A stretch of 64,000 nucleotides of DNA from Odoribacter sp. AF15-53 (GTDB taxonomy: Bacteria; Bacteroidota; Bacteroidia; Bacteroidales; Marinifilaceae), in assembly GCF_003479425.1 (NCBI RefSeq), contig NZ_QUHC01000005.1:326423-390422 (forward strand), in the 5' to 3' direction. Below, piece after piece: positions 8,542-15,404 of the stretch. Position numbers and translations under genes: made by a program. The notes beneath the pieces are model-generated. The model searched no databases, was not told where the DNA came from, and worked only from the letters and a program-made list of their open reading frames with translations. Position 1 is the first letter of the stretch; every line of letters begins with the position of its first letter.

Positions 8542-9948
8542 TTATAAGTCTCTCCCCGGTCGTAGTTGGGCGGCGTCGTCGAAGCAGAGGATGGCGTTGA
8601 CGAGGGTGGCGGCGAGGTTGCTGCCTCCCTTGCGGCCCTCGATGACGAGCTTGGGCAGACGGGTGAAGGATTTTAGCATGTGCTTGGATTCACGCACGTT
8701 GACGAAGCCGACGGGGGCGCCGATGACCCCGGCGGGGCGGGCTTTGCCCTGACGTGTGAGCTTGCAAAGTTCCATGAGTGCCGTGGGGGCGTTGCCGAAG
8801 ACGTAAAGAGCCCCGGGGTGTTCTTCCACGGCAAGACGGATGCCCGCCTGGGTGCGGGTGATGTTGAGACGAGAGGCCATTTCGGCCATGCGGGGATCGT
8901 CGAGGTAACATTTTACCTCGATGCCGAGGCGTTCGAGGGCCCCCTTGCGAATGCCGGATGCAGCCATGGTGACGTCGGTGACGATGGTGCGAACCTGACC
9001 GTCATGCAGGGCGGCGTGGAGGGTTTCTACCGCGTCGTTGTCGGTGTAGAGGATGTTTTCCATGTCGAAGTCGGCGGTGGTGTGGATGGCATGCAGGAGC
9101 GCCCACTTGCGTCCAAGGGGGATGTTTTTGTCCCGGAGTTCGGATTCGATGGTGCGGAAGCTGCGCATCATGATCTCTTGACCGATTCCCGTGGCACCGG
9201 CGGGTTGTTCCCGGTAGTAGCCGCGAGGGGTGACGATGAGGTTGTTCCACGTGTAGGACTGGGAGTTGCCGATGATGACGATGGTGAACATGTCCACGTC
9301 GTCGGGATCGAAGTCAGCGAGGGTGGTGATTTTTATCACTTGTTCTTCACGCCCGGCCTGACGGATGTACCCGACGGGGGTGTCCGGTTGGCGGTGGTGA
9401 AGGAAGAGTTCTTTGAGGCGGTAGAGTTGCCAGTAGCGTCCCTCGCTCTTGGGGTTGTAGACGGCCGTTACGAAATCGGCGAAGGCGGCAGCCTCGACGC
9501 GGCGTTCGATTTTGTCCCACGGGGTCATGAGGTCGGAGAGGGAGATGATGCAGAAGTCGTGGCCGATGGGGGCTCCCAGCAGGGCGGCGGCTTTCTGGAA
9601 GGCACTGATGCCGGGGAGTATCTCGACCTCGATGTCGCTCGCTCTTTCCCGTTTCATTTCGAGGACGAGGGGGGCCATGCCGTATATCCCGGCGTCCCCG
9701 GAGCTGACCACGCAGACGGTGATTCCCTTTTGGGCGTGGTCGAAGGCGAGAGCGGCCCGGTCTTTTTCTTTTTTCATCCCGGTGTCGATGCATTCCGTTC
9801 CGGGGCGGACGATGGATCGGATGAAGTTGAAGTAGTATTTGTAGCCGACGACGACATCCGATTGCATGATAGCCGCCCGGACGGCGGGGGTGATGTCTTC
9901 TTCGCTACCCGGCCCGATGCCGGCGACGTATATTTTCCCGTGAGTCAT
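8542..9948 (-). CDS. cbiH-cbiC: CbiH-CbiC fusion: precorrin-3B C17-methyltransferase and precorrin-8X methylmutase
   Basis: A 468-residue fusion. Residues 1 to about 245 are CbiH/CobJ, a tetrapyrrole methylase with VAGIGPGSEEDITPA, VVSSGDAGIYGMA and EILPGISAFQKAA; it methylates C17 and drives ring contraction. From about 255 to the end is CbiC/CobH, the methylmutase that moves the C11 methyl to C12 to give hydrogenobyrinate or cobyrinate, recognisable by VTDVTMAASGIRK and the closing GVIGAPVGFVNVRESK. The two steps are far apart in the pathway, one early and one last. The gene lies 183 bases after the PepSY gene, a gap filled by a dispersed repeat, and 76 bases before cbiE-cbiT. Confidence 0.95.
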   Translation of the reverse strand: MTHGKIYVAGIGPGSEEDITPAVRAAIMQSDVVVGYKYYFNFIRSIVRPGTECIDTGMKKEKDRAALAFDHAQKGITVCVVSSGDAGIYGMAPLVLEMKRERASDIEVEILPGISAFQKAAALLGAPIGHDFCIISLSDLMTPWDKIERRVEAAAFADFVTAVYNPKSEGRYWQLYRLKELFLHHRQPDTPVGYIRQAGREEQVIKITTLADFDPDDVDMFTIVIIGNSQSYTWNNLIVTPRGYYREQPAGATGIGQEIMMRSFRTIESELRDKNIPLGRKWALLHAIHTTADFDMENILYTDNDAVETLHAALHDGQVRTIVTDVTMAASGIRKGALERLGIEVKCYLDDPRMAEMASRLNITRTQAGIRLAVEEHPGALYVFGNAPTALMELCKLTRQGKARPAGVIGAPVGFVNVRESKHMLKSFTRLPKLVIEGRKGGSNLAATLVNAILCFDDAAQLRPGRDL

Positions 9949-9984
9949 AAGTGTATTTTTTAATGATGAGCAAAGTTAATTTTT

Positions 9985-10131
9985 TTAGTTTATAAAGTTT
10001 ATAAAGTTTGTAAAGTTTATAAAGTTCGTGGACCCCTGCGGGGCGCTTTGTCTACGGCAGCTTGTGCTGCCGTTAAAAACTGTCCGAAGGACGCCCGTGA
10101 CTTTATAAACCTTATAAACTTTATAAACTTT
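9985..10131. repeat. intergenic palindromic repeat, copy B of the GGACCCCTGCGGGG family
   Basis: The 183-base gap inside the cobalamin operon is almost wholly repeat. Left arm 9987-10027 consists of TTTATAAAG units and the right arm 10100-10131 is their inverted counterpart. Between them lie GGACCCCTGCGGGGCGCTTTG (10030-10050) and a small hairpin GGCAGC..GCTGCC near 10056-10072. The right arm reaches the stop codon of the PepSY gene. As transcript it would fold into one large hairpin. Confidence 0.7.
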
Positions 10132-11604
10132 CTAACTCTTTTTCCGCAGGAGGCGGAAAATGTATTTTACCGAGAGGACGATGCCCGTGAAGGAGACGGC
10201 GGCACCTCCGAGTAACAGGGTCCAGATGACGATGGTCCATAGTGCGGGGCGCTCGACTAGGAATTTGAAGTCGAGGGTGTGGAGTCCCCGGTAGAGCCAG
10301 CGTTTCCAGCGACTGTTGGTGTCGTAGTGGGTGGGGCGGAAGGATTCTAAGTTGTAGTAGTAACAATCTTTTGCCTCGTTGTCGAAGGTGACCTTGTACA
10401 CGGGTAACGGTAGCGGACGACGGCGGGAAATGTAGTAGTTGTCGTACTCGTCCATTTTGGCGATGGTGTAGGTGAGGCTATCCCCGGCAAGACGCTTGAC
10501 GGCGGCGAATATCAGCTCTTCGGAGACGTGGAAAGGGCGGATCGTGTCGGTGGAGGCGTCGAGGGTGATCTCCCGGTCGGGTGTCCGAAGGCGATAGAGG
10601 GGGATGCCCTGGTAGTGGGTCCACTCGATGGTTTTGACGGGACTGTCGGGGGTGGAGGTGAGGGCTATGGCTTTCCGGTAGTCGAGGGCGTAGTCCGCAG
10701 GGGACGGGGTTTGACGCTCTGCCGGGGATTGCCGGAAGGTGCGGGGGTGTTGCTTGCCGAAGAGCCATTCGGGGAGTGAGGCCATGGACATGTAACCGCT
10801 GAGTATCCACGTGAATATGAATATGCCGAAGAAGAAGCCGGTGACGTGGTGCCACTTGAACCACGGTTTTTTGTAGGGCGAGCGGAGGAATCCCTTGCGC
10901 CGGGTGAGCCAGTAGGAGCGAATGCCGAGGATGAAGCCGACGGCACACATGAGCATACCGAGGTAACATGCCCAGTACATGAATTGGGTCCACAGGTTCT
11001 GGTTTTCCCGCAGTATGGTGAAGTATACCCAGTGGGGGATAGCCCCGAACCAGGCCCAGAAGCGTCCGGTGGCGTCGGTAAATTGCAACACCTCGCCGCT
11101 ACGGGAGGAGATGTACAGTTGATATTTCTCCGGGCCGTTGTAGTGGAATTTGTAAATGGGGAATTCCTTTTTGTAATGGGCGAGAGGTATCCACTGGTCG
11201 AGAGCGCGGAGGGTGTCTACCCGGGTGATCGTCCGGTCGGGACACCAACGGGCGGCCCGTCGGGCGCATAGCGAGTAGGTGATGGCGGGAGCCACGACGT
11301 TGGTGTCGGCGTATATTTGCAGGCTTTGCCGGCCGCTACCAAGATGAAAGAGGGGTTGGCCTTCGGGGTTGTCGAGGGTGATGTTGCTGACAGGTGTTTT
11401 ACCGGGAAGGCGAAGCAGTATATCGCGGATGTCCGGCAAGTCGACGGTGTCAAGGGCTTCCGCGCGGGTGAAGCGGTCTTCCTGGCTTACGCGGGGGAAG
11501 GAGTGGTAGATCATCACGATTCCGGAGATGAACCATGAAAAGCACAGGATACAGAGGATGAGTCCCAGTATCCTGTGGATGTGGATGAATAGTCGTGTTA
11601 ACAT
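10132..11604 (-). CDS. PepSY-associated transmembrane protein
   Basis: A 490-residue inner-membrane protein with about four membrane segments: residues 8-32 (near the start of the HIHRILGLILCILCF stretch), about 210-232, 252-275, and 452-480. The HRxxGL opening and the paired extracytoplasmic regions are typical of the PepSY-associated TM family (sometimes called PiuB-like), often found beside TonB receptors for metals and chelates and suspected of ferric or cobalt reduction or of helping substrate release. It starts seven bases after the chelatase gene stops, so it belongs to the riboswitch-controlled operon. A role in handling tetrapyrrole or metal in the periplasm is inferred from its position; the exact reaction is unknown. 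Confidence 0.8.
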   Translation of the reverse strand: MLTRLFIHIHRILGLILCILCFSWFISGIVMIYHSFPRVSQEDRFTRAEALDTVDLPDIRDILLRLPGKTPVSNITLDNPEGQPLFHLGSGRQSLQIYADTNVVAPAITYSLCARRAARWCPDRTITRVDTLRALDQWIPLAHYKKEFPIYKFHYNGPEKYQLYISSRSGEVLQFTDATGRFWAWFGAIPHWVYFTILRENQNLWTQFMYWACYLGMLMCAVGFILGIRSYWLTRRKGFLRSPYKKPWFKWHHVTGFFFGIFIFTWILSGYMSMASLPEWLFGKQHPRTFRQSPAERQTPSPADYALDYRKAIALTSTPDSPVKTIEWTHYQGIPLYRLRTPDREITLDASTDTIRPFHVSEELIFAAVKRLAGDSLTYTIAKMDEYDNYYISRRRPLPLPVYKVTFDNEAKDCYYYNLESFRPTHYDTNSRWKRWLYRGLHTLDFKFLVERPALWTIVIWTLLLGGAAVSFTGIVLSVKYIFRLLRKKS

Positions 11605-11611
11605 AGTCGTG

Positions 11612-12535
11612 TTAGTCTATATCGTCCGTTTTTTCGTATTTCTTTTTCTTCACGATGATGTTTTCCCGTTGATGGGTGGAGGCGAATTTGGCGTGTTGGA
11701 TGAAGAGGTCTTGAATGGCGGGGTTTTCACCGAGTCCTTTCAGGTAGACGTTTACTTTGTAGCCTCTCTTTTCCAGTTCTTCTTTCCATTCCCCGGCAAT
11801 GTCGTTTTTGGCGTGGTCGCCGGCAACGAACATGAAGGGAACGAGGGTGACTTCCTTGGCCTTGGCGGCTTCAAGTTCCCGGATAATGTCATCGAATGCG
11901 GGATAGCCCTCGATCGTCCCGACGTGGTAGTTCTTGTGGCCGCGGGCTTTCATGACGTAGTCGAGCATGCCGTAGGTGGAGTTGGCCGGGTGGTAGGTGC
12001 CGTGGCAGACGAAGATGCAGTTGCCTTTGGCTTCTTTGAGGGAGGCAGCGATGGCTTTTACCGTGGACTGGTAGTCGTCGGGAGTGTACAGGAGGGCGTT
12101 GCCGAGACGTATGTCCTTGAATTTGGCGCGGTAGAGGTCGACTTCCTTGCGTAGGGCTTCCATTTCGATTCCCTCGATGATGTTCGTGGGTTGGATGATG
12201 AGATGAGTGTAGCCGTCGGCGATGAGCTTATCCATGGCCTCGGTCGGGTTCAATTTGGTTATCCCTTTTTCCTTGAGGCGACGCATGATCATGCGGGAGG
12301 TGTAGGCTTCCCGGACTTCTATGCCAGGGAATGCTTGCGCGGCTTTCTTGTTGATTGTCTCGATGGTGAGTACGCGGGTGTCGTCGTGGGTGGTCCCAAA
12401 GTGAACCATGAGAAGGGCTACTTTGTCGTTTGGGCCGAGGTTTTTGAAGATGTCCGAATGTTTGAACCCGCCACCGCCGTGACCGAAGGCGGCGATGTTC
12501 GCGAGTAGGAATAAGGTGACAAGTATATTTTTCAT
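11612..12535 (-). CDS. cbiK: exported CbiK-type sirohydrochlorin cobaltochelatase
   Basis: A 307-residue protein. After an N-terminal signal peptide (MKNILVTLFLLANIAAFG) and a His/Gly-rich stretch HGGGGFKH comes a CbiK domain from about residue 36 to 300. The metal-binding and catalytic histidines of the family are present: H178 in VCHGTYHPANSTYG and H241 in VAGDHAKND, corresponding to the two active-site histidines known for CbiK. Cytoplasmic CbiK is about 260 residues, so the extra length is the leader. Exported CbiK homologues are known from Desulfovibrio. It lies 12 bases after a TonB-dependent receptor and seven bases before the PepSY gene, which suggests periplasmic handling of a metal tetrapyrrole. 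It may supply the only cobalt chelation step visible here, or act on imported compounds. Confidence 0.85.
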   Translation of the reverse strand: MKNILVTLFLLANIAAFGHGGGGFKHSDIFKNLGPNDKVALLMVHFGTTHDDTRVLTIETINKKAAQAFPGIEVREAYTSRMIMRRLKEKGITKLNPTEAMDKLIADGYTHLIIQPTNIIEGIEMEALRKEVDLYRAKFKDIRLGNALLYTPDDYQSTVKAIAASLKEAKGNCIFVCHGTYHPANSTYGMLDYVMKARGHKNYHVGTIEGYPAFDDIIRELEAAKAKEVTLVPFMFVAGDHAKNDIAGEWKEELEKRGYKVNVYLKGLGENPAIQDLFIQHAKFASTHQRENIIVKKKKYEKTDDID

Positions 12536-12547
12536 GAGATTATAGTT

Positions 12548-14788
12548 TTATTTGGTGAAACGAATAACGAGACTGGCGAAGAAGGTTCTCCCGGGGTTCA
12601 AGGTTGCGTAATTGACCCCGTTCGGACGGTCGTCGGTCCAGTCAAATATGTTATCTATCCCGGCGTTGACTTCGAATAGGAAGTTGCCCACGGGGGCGAA
12701 GGTGTGCGTGGTGGAAAGGTTCCAAAGTTGGTATTTGGGAGCGCTTTCGTCCGTGTAGGTTATCTCGCCGGTTTTCTTGTTTGTGACTTGTTTGTAGATG
12801 TATTTGGAACCTTGGATACGGCCGTTGATGTTAGCGTGGAGACGGTATTTGTTCCACTCGTGGGTCCACCCGCCCCGGAAGGTGGCGGCATGACGGACGG
12901 ATTCACCCAGGCGACGTCCTTCGCCGTCGGCGGCGTAAACGCAATTGTAGGCTCCGGCTGCGGAGAACCCGGCGCCGAGGTAGCTGTTCACGGAAATGTC
13001 AAATCCTTCGATGCGAGCTTTGTCAAGATTGCGATAGAGGTTCCGGCTCGTGATGTTGTTGGCTTTGTCTTCGTCTGTCAGGTCTACCTTGTATTTGTCG
13101 ATCACGTCTTTGATGTCGTTGATGTATCCGTTGAAAGAAACGTTAAGGTGTTTCCCGGTGTACTCGATGTTGATGTTGTAGTAGTTGGATTTCTCCGGTT
13201 CCAGGTCCGGGTTACCGACGGTTACGGCTCCCCGGTTCTCGTAGTCGTAGTATAGTTCTTGGAGGCTGGGGGTTTTGAAGCCGGAGGCGTAGGAAGTACG
13301 GAAGTTAAATGAACCCCAGGTGTACATTAATGCAATTTTGGGCGTAAAGCGGTTTTTGAACATTTCGTTGTACACGTAGCGGAATCCCGGTAGTATTTGC
13401 AGGTTTTTCCAGAGCCGGATTTCGTCCTGGGCGTAAAGGGCGAGCGTGTATATTTCTTTCGGTTCGTCAAGGCTTCCCGGGTTTTTCATATAATCGTCAA
13501 CGTATTCGGTTCCGACGGTGAATTTGTTGTAATCACCGACACGGAAAACTCCTTTGAGGTTCCCGTTGTAGTATTTCTGGCGTTTGGTGAGTTCTTCGTC
13601 ACCTATCCGGAACGTCGTGTCTTTTCCGTCGACTTGGGCGACCGTGTAGAGTTTGTTGTATTCGTAGTTGTCCATGTAGAGGTCGAGAGAGAGGTAGGCT
13701 CCCTTGTCGAGGAAGTATTTACCACCTAAACCGATATTGTAATCCATGTAAGTGAGGTCGTACTGGTATCCCCCGTCACTTTTCTTCGCTTCGACCGGGC
13801 GATTTACTTCCTTGTCGAAGTAGCTTCCTTGGAGGTACAAGTTCACGTTTTTCACGGGAGAGTAGGTGAAGTGTTGGTTGACAATATTGGAGGAGAAAGA
13901 GCTGGATGATTCGCTCCGAGTCGGGATAACGGTGTCTGCGCTGATCTTGTAGGGGCTTAATTGCCATCCGTCTGACTGGCGGCGTTGGTAAGACGTGGAA
14001 GAGGTAACTTTACCGAGGTTGAGGTCCAGACTGGCATTTTGCGTGAAGCTGGAATTCCCCCCGAAGCGGGTTTTAGATTGCACGCTGATCGGGTCTTTCG
14101 GTTGTTCCATGATCACGTTTATTACCCCGGCGATGGCATCGGAACCGTAAAGGGCGGAAGCGGCTCCTTTCAGAATTTCGATCCGTTTAACTCTTCCCAT
14201 GTCAATGCGGGAGAGATCCGTGTTGTTGGATACATCCCCGGCGAGTTTTTTCCCGTCGACAAGGATCAGAATGTATTTATTACTCATCCCGTTTAGCGTG
14301 AAATAGGAGCCCATGGCCGTGGGACGGATGTTGAACGAGGGATTCAGTAGCAGGAGTGCATCCTCAAATGAAGTTACTCCGGCGTGCTTCAAGTCCGTAC
14401 CGTTCAGGACTTCTACCGGGACGGGGGAATCCTTCAAGCGACGGTGGGTTCCCGTTCCCGTGACAACGACTTGATTGAGGTTGACGGGGGTAGCGGTCAG
14501 GCGGAAAAGGATGTCGCTTTTGCTGCTGTTGATTTTCATGGAACTGACTTCGTATCCGGAGTAACTGGCCCGGAGCGTGTAGGTCCCCTCCGGGACCCGG
14601 TTCAGGATGAATTCTCCCTTGTTGTTGGTGGCGATCCCGATGCTGGTGCCGATTAGGCGTACGTTTGCGCCGACGAGGGCTTTCCCGTTTTTAGCGTCCA
14701 CGACTTTTCCCTTCAACGTGATTTGACACAACGAGGTGCTTACTAAAGCTAACATGAATAAAGTAGTTAGCACTACAATTTTCTTCAT
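12548..14788 (-). CDS. TonB-dependent receptor under a cobalamin riboswitch (BtuB-like)
   Basis: A 746-residue outer-membrane receptor. It has a signal peptide (MKKIVVLTTLFMLALVSTSL), a carboxypeptidase-D-like domain at about residues 22-100 (LKGKVVDAKNGKALVGANV), a plug at about 105-225 (VVVTGTGTHRR to GSDAIAGVINVIM) and a 22-strand type barrel ending in the aromatic RFTK. I chose ATG at 14788; a TTG four codons upstream at 14800 is also in frame but gives a poor leader. A cobalamin riboswitch lies just upstream, so cobalamin or a cobinamide-type corrinoid is the likely cargo. It is the first gene of the operon leading to the chelatase and the fused cbi genes. Confidence 0.9.
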   Translation of the reverse strand: MKKIVVLTTLFMLALVSTSLCQITLKGKVVDAKNGKALVGANVRLIGTSIGIATNNKGEFILNRVPEGTYTLRASYSGYEVSSMKINSSKSDILFRLTATPVNLNQVVVTGTGTHRRLKDSPVPVEVLNGTDLKHAGVTSFEDALLLLNPSFNIRPTAMGSYFTLNGMSNKYILILVDGKKLAGDVSNNTDLSRIDMGRVKRIEILKGAASALYGSDAIAGVINVIMEQPKDPISVQSKTRFGGNSSFTQNASLDLNLGKVTSSTSYQRRQSDGWQLSPYKISADTVIPTRSESSSSFSSNIVNQHFTYSPVKNVNLYLQGSYFDKEVNRPVEAKKSDGGYQYDLTYMDYNIGLGGKYFLDKGAYLSLDLYMDNYEYNKLYTVAQVDGKDTTFRIGDEELTKRQKYYNGNLKGVFRVGDYNKFTVGTEYVDDYMKNPGSLDEPKEIYTLALYAQDEIRLWKNLQILPGFRYVYNEMFKNRFTPKIALMYTWGSFNFRTSYASGFKTPSLQELYYDYENRGAVTVGNPDLEPEKSNYYNINIEYTGKHLNVSFNGYINDIKDVIDKYKVDLTDEDKANNITSRNLYRNLDKARIEGFDISVNSYLGAGFSAAGAYNCVYAADGEGRRLGESVRHAATFRGGWTHEWNKYRLHANINGRIQGSKYIYKQVTNKKTGEITYTDESAPKYQLWNLSTTHTFAPVGNFLFEVNAGIDNIFDWTDDRPNGVNYATLNPGRTFFASLVIRFTK

Positions 14789-14852
14789 TATAAGATTCAA
14801 GTTTTAAAAGTTTATAATGGCATTCCTGGCCCCGAGAATACGCTATTACCTA

Positions 14853-15048
14853 TGTTTGTCTCGGCAGGTCTCCTGACTACGCCTAAGAAAGATACCTTCC
14901 CGTCCATGCGGACAGTGGTGTAAGAACCTTTCTTTGAATCTCCTGGGGGAGAAACGGGCATCACAGTAGCGGGCACTGTGCCGGATTCTAACCGGCTTCC
15001 CTCTTGTGTATTAATTGGACGTTAACACATCACCTAAGACGAGACAAA
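14853..15048 (-). promoter_or_regulatory. cobalamin riboswitch of the receptor-cbi operon
   Basis: On the minus strand the classical conserved blocks appear in order: GGGAAGCCGGTTAGAATCC (near 15003-14985), GCCCGCTACTGTGATG, CCACTGTCC with GGACGGGAAGG, and GTAGTCAGGAGACCTGCC (near 14880-14863). These match the B12-box riboswitch. The ends TTTGTCTCG (15048-15040) and CGAGACAAA (14861-14853) can pair as a closing stem. It ends about 65 bases before the receptor ATG, so repression by adenosylcobalamin at translation or early termination is expected for the whole minus-strand operon. Confidence 0.93.
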
Positions 15049-15052
15049 TGTA
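15045..15052 (-). promoter_or_regulatory. candidate TAnnTTTG promoter element for the minus-strand operon
   Basis: TACATTTG on the minus strand matches the -7 consensus. It overlaps the proposed closing stem of the riboswitch, so either the stem is shorter than drawn or transcription starts elsewhere. No convincing -33 element. Confidence 0.35.
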
Positions 15053-15075
15053 TATACTTTTTTGTAAAAAGGTTA

Positions 15076-15104
15076 TTGCTTGTGAAGAAAAATAATTACT
15101 TTTG
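15076..15104 (+). promoter_or_regulatory. promoter of the second riboswitch and receptor
   Basis: TTG at 15076-15078, 18 bases, then TACTTTTG at 15097-15104: a good match to the Bacteroidota TTG-n19-TAnnTTTG promoter. It would start transcription near 15110, just before the cobalamin riboswitch. Confidence 0.7.
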
Positions 15105-15109
15105 CCTCG

Positions 15110-15290
15110 GTTTTGGTGCAACGCTTTCATTCATGGAGGTGATGCTTAATAGGGAACCCGGTGTGAATCCGGGACTGTACCCGCAGCTGTAAGTTCCTTT
15201 ACAAGGGATTTTGTACTTCAAATGTCACTGGTTTTAAACCGGGAAGGCAACAAAATCCGGAACGAGTCAGAAGACCTGCCGAACACGATA
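15110..15290 (+). promoter_or_regulatory. cobalamin riboswitch of the second TonB-dependent receptor
   Basis: The conserved blocks are clear on the plus strand: GGAGGTGATGC, then GGGAACCCGGTGTGAATCC (15152-15170), GACTGTACCCGCAGCTGTA (15173-15191), CACTGGTTTTAAACCGGGAAG (about 15226-15246) and GAGTCAGAAGACCTGCC (15264-15280). An ATG at 15222 lies inside this RNA and opens a frame into the receptor, but it is part of the riboswitch and not a credible start. About 115 bases separate the aptamer from the receptor ATG at 15405 and would hold the expression platform. Confidence 0.95.
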
Positions 15291-15404
15291 ACCATAGCTT
15301 TCGGGAAAAAAAGCGAGAGGGAAAAGATACGTTTTTACCTTGAAACTCATGTTGCCCTAAAGACTATGTTAATAATGCTTTATTCATTATTAATATATAG
15401 TTTT

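Noticed and set aside
8680..9963. A 427-codon plus-strand frame opposite cbiH-cbiC
   Set aside because: Antisense shadow; the minus strand carries unmistakable CbiH and CbiC motifs.
15222..15404. Extension of the second receptor to an ATG at 15222
   Set aside because: That ATG lies inside the cobalamin riboswitch, and the signal peptide begins at 15405.
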